A stretch of 64,000 bases of DNA. It comes from Candidatus Saccharibacteria bacterium UBA6040 (GTDB lineage Bacteria; Patescibacteriota; Saccharimonadia; Saccharimonadales; Saccharimonadaceae). Shown here piece after piece: positions 31,385 to 38,790 of the stretch. Position 1 is the stretch's first letter. Each line of letters starts with the position of its first letter. The notes beneath the pieces are model-generated. The model made no database searches. It was not told the origin of the DNA and was given only the letters and a program-made list of their open reading frames with translations. The translations under genes were made by a program, and so were the position numbers. The DNA lies in contig DIZA01000005.1 in NCBI GenBank assembly GCA_002429245.1, positions 1 through 64,000 on the forward strand, given 5' to 3'.

Positions 31385-31840
31385 ATGAACATGGCAACAA
31401 AACAAATGGCTGCTACAGCCACATTACATTGTCTTATTGGGTGTGCTATAGGTGAATTGATCGGTGTTACTATCGGTACGCATACAGGGATAGGTCGAGA
31501 GGCGACGGTATTACTTGCTGCCGTTCTATCATTTGTATCAGGCTATGCTTTCTCGGTTATTCCAATCGTTCGTACTGGCATGAAGTTCTGGCCGTCACTA
31601 AAGCTCATTTTTGCAGCCGATACAGTATCAATACTTACTATGACTGTCGCCGATAATGTCTGTATGTTACTTATACCCGGAGCATTCGACAAAGATCTTA
31701 CCCATCCTGTTTACTGGCTTTCGCGACTTATAGCCATGAGCGTGGCATTTTTAGCTGCGTGGCCTGTCAATTATTACCTACTTAAAAAAGGGAAAGGTCA
31801 CGCTTTGCACGATCATCACGATCATTCGCATATGGGATAA
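31385..31840 (+). CDS. DUF4396-like membrane protein with His-rich tail
   Basis: The 151-residue product has about four helices. The opening ATLHCLIGCAIGELIGVTIGT is what I associate with DUF4396 proteins, and the C-terminus HALHDHHDHSHMG suggests metal binding. TATAGT lies six bases before the ATG, again leaderless, and sits in a TTTTTGTTATAGT fused terminator-promoter. Repeat 5 begins one base after the stop. Confidence 0.75.
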   Translation: MNMATKQMAATATLHCLIGCAIGELIGVTIGTHTGIGREATVLLAAVLSFVSGYAFSVIPIVRTGMKFWPSLKLIFAADTVSILTMTVADNVCMLLIPGAFDKDLTHPVYWLSRLIAMSVAFLAAWPVNYYLLKKGKGHALHDHHDHSHMG

Positions 31841-31841
31841 A

Positions 31842-31872
31842 AGTTCTAAGTTCTTCCACTAGGGGCTGCCAC
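31842..31872 (+). repeat. Cassette repeat 5
   Basis: AGTTCTAAGTTCTTCCACTA followed by GGGGCTGCCAC, one base after the stop of the preceding gene. Confidence 0.8.
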
Positions 31873-31881
31873 GAAATCATG

Positions 31882-31914
31882 AAAAGTCTACAAGTGTTAT
31901 TTGTAGACTTTTTT
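31882..31914 (+). terminator. Rho-independent terminator after cassette repeat 5
   Basis: AAAAGTCTACAA (31882-31893) pairs with TTGTAGACTTTT and runs into TTTTTT. It precedes a TACAAT -10 element and the HAD gene. Confidence 0.9.
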
Positions 31915-31932
31915 AGTACAATGTAGTGAGTT

Positions 31933-32604
31933 ATGGTAAAAATAGACGCTATTGTATATGACGTTGACGGAACACTGATCAACTCCGAGCCACTGCATGT
32001 CGAAGCATGGAAAAAGACACTTATAGAATACGGCCGTACTATTTCAGAGTTATCGTCAGAATTCTTAAATACAATGGCTGGGAAAAAGCCCATCGTCATT
32101 GCCCAAGGAATGGTAACTGAACTAAATATAAATACTTCTGCAGAACAATTCTTAAATGAAAAGGCAGCTTTATTCTTCTCTATGGCCCAAAAATCCCTTG
32201 AAGCAATGCCGGGTGCAATAGAATCAGTCGATCGATTAAGCGAGGCTGGTTTCAGATTGGCAATCGGTACATCCCTAGACCGTGAATTTCTTGACGTAGT
32301 TCTGAACAAATTTAACATTGCTGAAAAGTTTGAAGTAATTGTAACCGGAAATGAAATCACAAAAGGAAAACCTGATCCCGAGACATATTTCAAGGTATTT
32401 GAAAAACTTAACCTTAAACCGGCTAGCTGTGTCGTACTGGAGGACGCTAGGACTGGTGTTGAGGCTGCAAAAGCGAGTGGTGCACTCTGCATTGGAGTTG
32501 AAAATGTTAATGCTGAGCCGCAAGACTTGAGTTTGGCAGACTTAATAATACATTCGTTAAGTGAAGTTGATAAAGAAGTCATTTCGAGCTTTCAAAAACA
32601 CTAG
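31933..32604 (+). CDS. HAD-superfamily hydrolase (beta-phosphoglucomutase-like)
   Basis: The nucleophile motif DVDGTLINSEPLH at residues 10-22, the cap region, motif II (IGTSLDREF), motif III Lys (GNEITKGKPDPETYFK) and the metal-binding VVLEDARTGVEAAKASG are all present. This is the subfamily IA pattern of beta-phosphoglucomutase/sugar-phosphatase enzymes. 223 residues; the substrate cannot be read from sequence. Confidence 0.9.
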   Translation: MVKIDAIVYDVDGTLINSEPLHVEAWKKTLIEYGRTISELSSEFLNTMAGKKPIVIAQGMVTELNINTSAEQFLNEKAALFFSMAQKSLEAMPGAIESVDRLSEAGFRLAIGTSLDREFLDVVLNKFNIAEKFEVIVTGNEITKGKPDPETYFKVFEKLNLKPASCVVLEDARTGVEAAKASGALCIGVENVNAEPQDLSLADLIIHSLSEVDKEVISSFQKH

Positions 32605-32616
32605 TTATACCACAGT

Positions 32617-32647
32617 AGGTTCGGTAATCGTCCCGGAGCCCCTTCCA
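32617..32647 (+). repeat. Divergent cassette-type repeat with tRNA-like 3' end
   Basis: GGTTCGGTAATCGTCCCGGA followed by GCCCCTTCCA starts 13 bases after the HAD stop. It keeps the spacing GTTC-N5-TCGTCC-N14 ending in CCA seen in repeat 6, but has a different acceptor-like part. It resembles a tRNA T-arm plus acceptor end without being a full tRNA. Confidence 0.5.
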
Positions 32648-32666
32648 AATTAGAAATGATGAAATT

Positions 32667-32696
32667 AGAACTGTTAATCGGTTCTGATTTTTTATG
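32667..32696 (+). terminator. Probable terminator after the HAD gene
   Basis: AGAAC and GTTCT form a short stem in AGAACTGTTAATCGGTTCT, followed by GATTTTTTAT. The remaining gap 32697-32817 shows nothing clear before the TATAAT (32818-32823) that serves the next gene. Confidence 0.6.
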
Positions 32697-32830
32697 CCAA
32701 CGTGACACGTTTTAATTCTTATCTGTTTTTTTGGTTCTAACTTCTTAACAACTGTGCGTATAGCCAAATAGCCGCATCTTAGTCGTTTGTCTTATAGACG
32801 TACTGTAGTTATTATGCTATAATATAACAA

Positions 32831-33343
32831 ATGTTCCTACCCGGTGATATCGACACGGAAATGCCAGGCCTTTCATTGAGAAAGCTAGCTGCTGAAGATG
32901 CAGTGCCTTATTTTAGCGCTGTTGATAGAAACCGAGCTCACCTTAGTCAGTTTGAAGACCAAACTTCATCTAAATATCCAACTCTTGAAAGTGTACAAAA
33001 ATCGATCAAAGAGTATCCATATAAGCGCGTTACTGAGTTTGGTGACACAAAAACCAGCATGGGTATTTGGGCACAGAATAGCTTCGTCGGGTCTATCAAC
33101 ACGACTATAGGAGAGACTGGCGTAGAAGTTGGATACTGGCTCGATGAGGCCTATACAGGAATGGGTTATGCAACATGTGCAGTACGTGCTTTGACTGAGT
33201 TTGCAAACCGTCACTATGACGTAGTGTATGCCACCGTTCACGAAGGTAATGATGCAAGCCGTGCCGTTCTAGAACGTTCAGACTACACTTTTACCAGAAC
33301 ATTCAATATTGATGGTCATAGTATAGATATGTACAATGCCTAG
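32831..33343 (+). CDS. GNAT acetyltransferase (RimJ/RimL type)
   Basis: The 170-residue product has the RimL-like beginning GLSLRKLAAEDAVPYFSAVDRNRAHL. The acetyl-CoA site region is EVGYWLDEAYTGMGYATCAVRALTEFA, with VHEGNDASRAVLERSDYTF near the end. It probably acetylates a protein N-terminus or a small amine. TATAAT ends seven bases before the ATG, which implies a leaderless mRNA. Confidence 0.88.
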   Translation: MFLPGDIDTEMPGLSLRKLAAEDAVPYFSAVDRNRAHLSQFEDQTSSKYPTLESVQKSIKEYPYKRVTEFGDTKTSMGIWAQNSFVGSINTTIGETGVEVGYWLDEAYTGMGYATCAVRALTEFANRHYDVVYATVHEGNDASRAVLERSDYTFTRTFNIDGHSIDMYNA

Positions 33344-33378
33344 CTGATTAAGTGGAGGCTTTTTGTTATGATTAAGAC

Positions 33379-34143
33379 ATGCAAACAATGACCCTCCTCT
33401 TTCTTATACTTGCCGTTGTCTCGGGAAGTGCATTGTCGCTCACTGGCGGACTTATGATGTTGCGTGCTAAAAAGCATCGAAAAATTGCCATACTTTTGAC
33501 ACTACCGTTCGGGGCAGGTGCGTTACTGGCAGCGGCGTTCTTTGACCTTTTACCGGAATCATTCAAGCTTGGCAATCCCAGAGATTTACTGTTATGGACC
33601 CTTGCGGGCTTTACACTCTTTTTTGTGCTGGAACGATCTTCGAGTTGGTTCCATCATCATCACGAGCATGAACCTATCAATGGAGTAGCGCAGAACGCGC
33701 AACAACGACGCCTGATTGTCGCAGGGGACATCATGCATAACGCAATTGATGGCTTCACAATTGGCGCGGCGTTCCTAGTGAGCATTCCGACCGGCATTAT
33801 CACAACGCTTGCGGTCAGTGCACACGAAATTCCGAAAGAACTTGGCACCTTCGGGCTTCTATTATCACGTGGTTGGAAAGACAAAACGGTAGTCATAGCT
33901 AATTTGGCAACAGCTCTTGCAACAATCGTGACGGCGACATTGATTTATTTTCTGGGTTCCAGCGCTCAACTACCCGTTGGGCCGCTACTTGCCATTACCG
34001 CTGGCTTTTTCATATACGTCGCAGCTAGTGATATTATCCCCGACATTCATGAACAATCACATCGCTTGGGGACAATACAAGAGATAATGCTGGTAGCTGG
34101 TATCGTATCTGTCGGTACACTCATAACGCTACTTGGAGTATAG
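33379..34143 (+). CDS. ZIP-family metal transporter
   Basis: ZIP proteins move divalent metals such as zinc or manganese into the cytoplasm. The 254-residue protein has about eight helices. The paired metal-site helices are present: GDIMHNAIDGFTIGAAFL (TM4) and SAHEIPKELGTFGLLLSRGW (TM5). A His-rich loop HHHHEHE lies at about residue 95. The -10 TATGAT follows a terminator T-run and ends six bases before the ATG. Its neighbours suggest no specific regulation by metals. Confidence 0.92.
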   Translation: MQTMTLLFLILAVVSGSALSLTGGLMMLRAKKHRKIAILLTLPFGAGALLAAAFFDLLPESFKLGNPRDLLLWTLAGFTLFFVLERSSSWFHHHHEHEPINGVAQNAQQRRLIVAGDIMHNAIDGFTIGAAFLVSIPTGIITTLAVSAHEIPKELGTFGLLLSRGWKDKTVVIANLATALATIVTATLIYFLGSSAQLPVGPLLAITAGFFIYVAASDIIPDIHEQSHRLGTIQEIMLVAGIVSVGTLITLLGV

Positions 34144-34150
34144 TTAATTC

Positions 34151-34465
34151 ATGTACAAGTTCAAGCGTGATAAGTATCAAAAAAATCGTGGCGGAACATC
34201 TAGAATCCTCGACGTTAGCTGTGATCACTGCAAAAATCACGTCACCTTCTACCAAAAGGATGGGCCTGGCATACTAAAGCGTATGTATGTCGATAGGTTC
34301 ATCGATACGATGCCATCAAGTAGATCATTAACCTGCCAAACATGTAACCGTGAACTTGGTACTGAAATGATATATAAAAAAGAAGATCGTCTCGCGTATC
34401 GTTTATTTGCCGGAGCTGTCCATAAAAAGATCATTGCTGCGAATAAGTTGCCCGAAAAGTTCTAA
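34151..34465 (+). CDS. Hypothetical zinc-ribbon protein whose stop is supplied by the cassette repeat
   Basis: A 104-residue basic protein with two CxxC-type pairs (CDHCKNH and CQTCNRE) that could form a zinc ribbon; no named family recognised. TATAGT six bases before the ATG suggests its own promoter at the end of the ZIP gene. The final codons GAA AAG TTC TAA lie inside cassette repeat 6, so the last residues and stop codon come from the repeat. Confidence 0.72.
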   Translation: MYKFKRDKYQKNRGGTSRILDVSCDHCKNHVTFYQKDGPGILKRMYVDRFIDTMPSSRSLTCQTCNRELGTEMIYKKEDRLAYRLFAGAVHKKIIAANKLPEKF

Positions 34466-34501
34466 GCTCGTCCACAAGGGGCTGCCAAGTAGAAGCACGA
34501 T
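34458..34501 (+). repeat. Cassette repeat 6
   Basis: AGTTCTAAGCTCGTCCACAA followed by GGGGCTGCCAAGTAGAAGCACGAT. It includes the TAA stop of the upstream gene and is followed by an AAAGTCTCC/GGGGGCTTTTTG terminator-like hairpin as in repeat 1. Confidence 0.82.
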
Positions 34502-34552
34502 AGAGAAAGTCTCCGGAATGGGGGCTTTTTGTTTATGTTTGCATCATAAGAA

Positions 34553-35275
34553 GTGACGATAGATACTATAGATATGGCATATGGACGATTTGACGTTGAA
34601 AGAAAACTAATAAAACTTACTCCAGACCAAGTAATTGAATATTCATCGGCAGCAGCTAAACATTATACGACCGACTACGCGTATCATAACTGGAATCACG
34701 CATTATCTGTTGCAAGCGGAACTGAAATTATAGCTGGTAAGCTTGAAGCCAAAGGGCTAGTAATCGCAAAAGGTGCCTTGGCCGTTGCTGCAGCCTGGCA
34801 TGATGCCGGTTATCACGAGGATCATACTTCAAAAGGCTTTGCGACAAAAGAAGCATACTCAGCGGCGTCGCTAGAAGAATACTTATCGGGAAAAACTGTC
34901 GGAGAGTGGGAAAGATCGATGATGTTACAGTCTATTACCGCAACGTGGGCACATTATCCCGACCCTCGTACTCCATATGAACTTATTATGCATCGTGCAG
35001 ACATAGCAAACATTGGCGGGCCTACGGATGAGTTTATTGATAACAGCTTAAACCTATGGAGGGAGACTCAATATATTTCTGGGAAAAAAATATCATGGCA
35101 AAAATACGTTGATAGCGCATCTAACTTTATCCAACTCACGTACACAGAACACGATACCGAGTCTCTTGAGAACTTCCTAGATCCAGAAGACACCACGGTA
35201 GACGTCAATGATGTTCCATTCAAGGAACAGGCACTTAAGAATATTGAAGCTCTTCAAGAATGGGATGTTCAGTAA
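34553..35275 (+). CDS. HD-domain phosphohydrolase
   Basis: The 240-residue soluble protein has the HD metal site: YHNWNHALSV (first His), AAAWHDAGYHEDHTS (His-Asp pair) and IMHRADIANIG (final Asp). These are known features of metal-dependent phosphohydrolases acting on nucleotides; the substrate is unknown. GTG 34553 is listed; ATG 34574 would also serve. Repeat 7 begins two bases after the stop. Confidence 0.85.
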   Translation: MTIDTIDMAYGRFDVERKLIKLTPDQVIEYSSAAAKHYTTDYAYHNWNHALSVASGTEIIAGKLEAKGLVIAKGALAVAAAWHDAGYHEDHTSKGFATKEAYSAASLEEYLSGKTVGEWERSMMLQSITATWAHYPDPRTPYELIMHRADIANIGGPTDEFIDNSLNLWRETQYISGKKISWQKYVDSASNFIQLTYTEHDTESLENFLDPEDTTVDVNDVPFKEQALKNIEALQEWDVQ

Positions 35276-35277
35276 AA

Positions 35278-35320
35278 AGTTCTAAGCTCGTCTATAAGGG
35301 CTGCCAAGTATACGCATAAT
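35278..35320 (+). repeat. Cassette repeat 7
   Basis: AGTTCTAAGCTCGTCTATAA followed by GGGCTGCCAAGTATACGCATAAT. It is the last copy seen; no further copy occurs downstream in the window. Confidence 0.8.
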
Positions 35321-35324
35321 AAAA

Positions 35325-35352
35325 GAAGTCTCCAAAACGGAGACTTTTTTTG
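35325..35352 (+). terminator. Terminator closing the cassette array
   Basis: AAGTCTCC (35326-35333) and GGAGACTT (35339-35346) flank AAAAC, followed by a T-run. Confidence 0.9.
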
Positions 35353-35427
35353 TTGACATGAATACGGGAGTTTATATAAATTCAGGGGGTGCCCGGGCCG
35401 AAAGCTTTCGCTTGTCGACCCAAGGAT

Positions 35428-35829
35428 TCACTCACCGCTAGAAGCCGACTTGGTCGTGTCGACTTGAATCCTTCTTTCAGATCGGAGAGGCCACCACAGT
35501 ACAAACATGATGATCGCAGCTACGATGCCGACGACACCGACTGCGTAGCCGATGAAGTTACCAGTGAGCTGTTCGTTCTCCAGTTTGTTGACCTGGTTGT
35601 AAAGGTCGTTGACAGAGTTCTGGTTCATGTAGTCGTCGTTCAGCAAACCCTGAACCGTTGGTTTGTTGACGTTTAAGTCAGCCGGTTTGGGGCAGGTTGC
35701 GCTAGAGAACTGATATCCCGATACGGGATACGCTGGACAGACTTGCGCCTGAGCGATCGCTGCAGGACCGATGGCAATGCCGAATGCCAGCACGAGTGCC
35801 CCTGGTAGTGCGAACAGAATGCGTCGCAT
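35428..35829 (-). CDS. Secreted or surface protein with signal peptide and C-terminal anchor
   Basis: The 133-residue product begins with a signal peptide (MRRILFALPGALVLAFGIAI, cleavage likely near AQAQ). It has two Cys (VCPAYP and TCPKPA) and a helical middle, then one membrane helix at about residues 90-112 followed by a basic cytoplasmic tail. No family recognised. Base and codon use is GC-richer than its neighbours, like the gene at 8593. AAAGGAAA supplies a ribosome site. Confidence 0.75.
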   Translation of the reverse strand: MRRILFALPGALVLAFGIAIGPAAIAQAQVCPAYPVSGYQFSSATCPKPADLNVNKPTVQGLLNDDYMNQNSVNDLYNQVNKLENEQLTGNFIGYAVGVVGIVAAIIMFVLWWPLRSERRIQVDTTKSASSGE

Positions 35830-36066
35830 TATGGTTTCCTTTCGATTGAGAATGGATTGCGGGAATGTACGAAGTTGAGAACGGCAAAGTGATTAACCTT
35901 ATTCTTTAACTCCGCACATGTTCAATCAACTTGCATCTATATTTTATAACGATTACATACTTTTGTATAGATTCCCTCCGGGCCAGCACCCCCGTTGTTA
36001 ACGATCGGAACAAGCTCGTTTCCAGAAGGACTTGAAGAAGTTCACAGATACGAATATTAGAGGTTA

Positions 36067-36082
36067 TGTGCGCAAACGCACA
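36067..36082. promoter_or_regulatory. Palindromic operator before the Crp/Fnr gene
   Basis: TGTGCGCAAACGCACA has perfect six-base arms around CAAA, the architecture of Crp/Fnr-type sites. It covers the -35 region of the promoter whose -10 is TATACT (36104-36109). This suggests autoregulation. Confidence 0.65.
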
Positions 36083-36115
36083 GGATAAGTGTCCCTATGC
36101 GTATATACTAACGAT

Positions 36116-36787
36116 ATGACATTCAGCGAATCGTCCGATATAGTCGAGCGACAAGATAAGAATATTATCTCTTATTTTAGCGAGAGCCAGACCATAGCGT
36201 TCTCGTATGGCGAAACCGTCATTAACGGTCTGGATGAGCCAACAGGAGTCTATCTCATCAAGAAAGGGTTTGTAAAATCATACTCAACTTCTCACGATGG
36301 GCATGCTAATCTTCTTCAAATTCACACCGTCGGTGACCTAATACCTTTGCCATGGTCTCTTGATGGCACTAATATCACGGGATTATTCTATGAAGCAATG
36401 GATGATGTCGAGGTCATAAAGTCTTCCAAAGATAAATTACGAATCGCTATGGGCAATAATATGTGGCTTACCCAAGAAATCTTGAATCAAACCGTTAATG
36501 TCATCGCCGTCTATACACGGAGGATACAAATTCTTGAGTTTCGGTCAGCACGGGGCAAGGTCATCGCCGAACTTCTTTTACTAGCCGATAGATTCGGTAC
36601 ACTTCAAGGTAATAAAATTGTTATTAAGGCGCCCATAACCCACCAGGATATCGCTGATTCTATTAACATGAATCGAGAAACGGCCAGTAGAGCCCTGGGA
36701 CGACTGTTCAATGAGGGGCTTGTTGATCAAGTAGATCATTTATTTGCGATAAGTAATATGGATAAATTGAAACTAGCGCTTAAATAA
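36116..36787 (+). CDS. Crp/Fnr-family transcription regulator
   Basis: A cyclic-nucleotide-binding-like beta barrel (about residues 20-130; YGETVINGLDEPTGVYLIKKG) is followed by the dimer helix and a winged HTH with APITHQDIADSINMNRETAS and RALGRL. The Fe-S Cys of Fnr and a full cAMP-site signature are not seen, so the ligand is unknown. ATG 36116 was chosen because TATACT (36104-36109) ends six bases before it; an upstream in-frame start would lie before that promoter. Confidence 0.9.
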   Translation: MTFSESSDIVERQDKNIISYFSESQTIAFSYGETVINGLDEPTGVYLIKKGFVKSYSTSHDGHANLLQIHTVGDLIPLPWSLDGTNITGLFYEAMDDVEVIKSSKDKLRIAMGNNMWLTQEILNQTVNVIAVYTRRIQILEFRSARGKVIAELLLLADRFGTLQGNKIVIKAPITHQDIADSINMNRETASRALGRLFNEGLVDQVDHLFAISNMDKLKLALK

Positions 36788-36805
36788 CACTACATATAGC
36801 GTCTA

Positions 36806-36821
36806 CGTGACTAAACGCACA
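36806..36821. promoter_or_regulatory. Second Crp/Fnr-type operator-like site
   Basis: CGTGACTAAACGCACA matches the site at 36067-36082 in 11-12 of 16 positions, with the right half AAACGCACA identical. It lies between the regulator gene and the next gene, which would place that gene in the same regulon. Confidence 0.5.
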
Positions 36822-36942
36822 TACATTGATTCCTGAACCAACTACTATAGAAATACAGACTATTGGTACGGATATACGAGGAGGGGTATAGATCTTGACC
36901 GTTAGGTATTGTTCTCCATAAAGCTTAAAGGAAGGAACCATT

Positions 36943-37227
36943 ATGCTTCACTATTCTCCAGCAAAAAAGAACAAACACCAAAACGACCACGAAACAATTC
37001 CCGAGATATATCTCTACATGGATCACAAACTCGCTAAAAATGTATCTAGTCATCCGTCTCGTGAAATCAGAGCCGAGCTTGATGACGACATCTTTCATAT
37101 GAGACGCCATTTTAAACGCACCGTTAAAAGGCTAAGGCGCAGTATATACTATGCCAACTGGTTAAAGAACATACCCGAAAGCGCTGCACTTACTGAGCGC
37201 ATAAGACTTCGTTCGCGGCACGCTTAG
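36943..37227 (+). CDS. Small basic hypothetical protein, likely in the Crp/Fnr regulon
   Basis: The 94-residue product is rich in Lys, Arg and His (RRHFKRTVKRLRRSIYYANW) and has no recognised family. It has a long leader with a strong AAGGAAGG ribosome site. Its position after the operator at 36806-36821 suggests control by the upstream regulator. A terminator closes it, so it is a single-gene unit. Confidence 0.65.
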   Translation: MLHYSPAKKNKHQNDHETIPEIYLYMDHKLAKNVSSHPSREIRAELDDDIFHMRRHFKRTVKRLRRSIYYANWLKNIPESAALTERIRLRSRHA

Positions 37228-37233
37228 ATATAA

Positions 37234-37262
37234 TGAAAGCCTCCGTTTTGGAGGCTTTTTGT
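37234..37262 (+). terminator. Terminator fused to the next promoter
   Basis: AAGCCTCC and GGAGGCTT pair around GTTTT and run into TTTGTTATGAT, whose TGTTATGAT is an extended -10 six bases before ATG 37275. Confidence 0.85.
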
Positions 37263-37274
37263 TATGATGATTGA

Positions 37275-37553
37275 ATGAACCCAACAAAGCAACAGAAAAT
37301 AGTACGTATCATTATATTGATACTCGTATTCATAACACCTCTGACATGCATGTTCTTCGCTAGCCTTAGATATGACCCATCGGGACTACGGGTATTTATT
37401 GGATTTATCACAGGAGTACTCGCCCTAATCGGCAGTGCGATACTCGGGCCAATTAATAGCCATATTATTAAATACCAAGAAAAACCGTATCTTTCACTAC
37501 TTGGGTATATCGCCCCTGCGGTTGTGGCGATCCTCTATACAATCATCGCCTAA
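37275..37553 (+). CDS. Small three-helix membrane protein
   Basis: A 92-residue integral membrane protein with hydrophobic stretches at about residues 10-30, 39-58 and 74-91; no family recognised. Leaderless layout with TATGAT six bases before the ATG. It is followed by a weak AAAAGC/GCTTTTTT terminator that again carries a TGTTATGAT promoter. Confidence 0.65.
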   Translation: MNPTKQQKIVRIIILILVFITPLTCMFFASLRYDPSGLRVFIGFITGVLALIGSAILGPINSHIIKYQEKPYLSLLGYIAPAVVAILYTIIA

Positions 37554-37600
37554 GAAAAGCTTCCACTAAAAAGGCGGCTTTTTTGTTATGATTAATACAA

Positions 37601-38713
37601 ATGAAGAATAAGGGTAGGGTACTTATTGTCGGAGCTGGCATCACTGGCACAGCATTAGCTGCTCTTTTAGAACAAAAGGGTATTATCCCCGATGTCGTTG
37701 AACGCATGCCCAACTGGTCAAAAACTGGCTTCGGTATTACTGTCATGCCCGTCGGACTAGAAGTCCTACGTAAACTCGAGCTTATTACAAAAGTACGAAG
37801 TCAGGGACATTCTGCCGAAAGTTTACGTGTCCTTACTCCAAACGGGAATCTTGTCAGGCAATTTCATATCAAGAAGGACGGCATAGACTCCATCACCATG
37901 GACAGAGCAGATCTTCATGCAGCCTTACGAGCAAAGCTTTCGCGTACCCATATTCAAAAAGGGAAGACGATTGAAATACTCGACCATAAAGAAAACACGG
38001 TTGAGGTAACCTTCACCGACGGAGAAAAGAAAGAATACGACATCATCATAGGTTCCGATGGAGTTCATTCCCTCACTAGGCGTATGATTTTACCCAAATC
38101 CCACGAAGAATACTCTGGTGCAGCCGTTTGGACGTTCTTTTTACCAAAGGGTATCGAACTGGAAACGTACGCCGATGTTCAACAAGTGTGGAGTAATCGC
38201 GAATTTATGGGATTATTCCCTGGCAGTGACCACGTGGCCGTTACGTTTAGCGCGCCTCTCGACCAGAGCATTGATCTTGATCACTATGACCTCGATAAGC
38301 ACTTTGATGACGTCGGAGTTCTTTCCCACGAAATATTTAGCAAAATGAAAAGTGAAGAAATGTTTTCAGGGTTCTTAAATGAGATGAAATTAGGTACATG
38401 GTATCAAGATCGAGTGATATTAGCGGGCGATGCCGCCCATGCAATGATGCCAGCTACTGGTATGGGTGCGTCTATGGGGATGAGGGATGCTTACGTACTG
38501 GCAGAGCTTATCGGGCAAATCGAACCCGAAGAGTGGCACAGGGTCGGCCCGGTTTACCAAAATGCCCGAAAACGTGTCGTCGATCGTGTCCAGAAAGATG
38601 CGCACGTGATGGGTCACTTAATGTTGTGGGGCTCTCCTCTCAAAGAAATACGAAATGAAGTGCTGAAGTGGATACCTCAATTCGTCGTCACGCATAGTAT
38701 TAAGAATCAGTGA
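37601..38713 (+). CDS. FAD-dependent monooxygenase (PHBH fold)
   Basis: Flavin hydroxylase of the UbiH/TetX-like superfamily. The dinucleotide motif VLIVGAGITGTALAALLEQKG is near residue 6, a DG segment lies in IIIGSDGVHSLTR, and the FAD-ribityl motif is VILAGDAAHAMMPATGMGAS. 370 residues. The substrate (aromatic compound, quinone precursor or antibiotic) cannot be read from sequence. It uses a TGA stop, rare in this window. Confidence 0.9.
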   Translation: MKNKGRVLIVGAGITGTALAALLEQKGIIPDVVERMPNWSKTGFGITVMPVGLEVLRKLELITKVRSQGHSAESLRVLTPNGNLVRQFHIKKDGIDSITMDRADLHAALRAKLSRTHIQKGKTIEILDHKENTVEVTFTDGEKKEYDIIIGSDGVHSLTRRMILPKSHEEYSGAAVWTFFLPKGIELETYADVQQVWSNREFMGLFPGSDHVAVTFSAPLDQSIDLDHYDLDKHFDDVGVLSHEIFSKMKSEEMFSGFLNEMKLGTWYQDRVILAGDAAHAMMPATGMGASMGMRDAYVLAELIGQIEPEEWHRVGPVYQNARKRVVDRVQKDAHVMGHLMLWGSPLKEIRNEVLKWIPQFVVTHSIKNQ

Positions 38714-38790
38714 CATACTTCTTAAGGCCTTCACTATGCCTCACTCCGCCTATGTTTTAGCTATTGACCTATATATGGTATAAACGACAG

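Noticed and set aside
31782..32582. Long minus-strand reading frame of 266 codons opposite the HAD gene
   Set aside because: The plus-strand HAD motifs are complete; the antisense product is low-complexity and has no ribosome site.
29560..35320. Reading the repeats as a CRISPR array
   Set aside because: Copies are hundreds to thousands of bases apart, imperfect, always at gene 3' ends, and no cas gene is present.
29560..35320. Reading the repeats as integron attC sites
   Set aside because: No GTTRRRY/RYYYAAC core pair, no conserved long hairpin and no integrase in the window. Only the cassette-like logic is shared.
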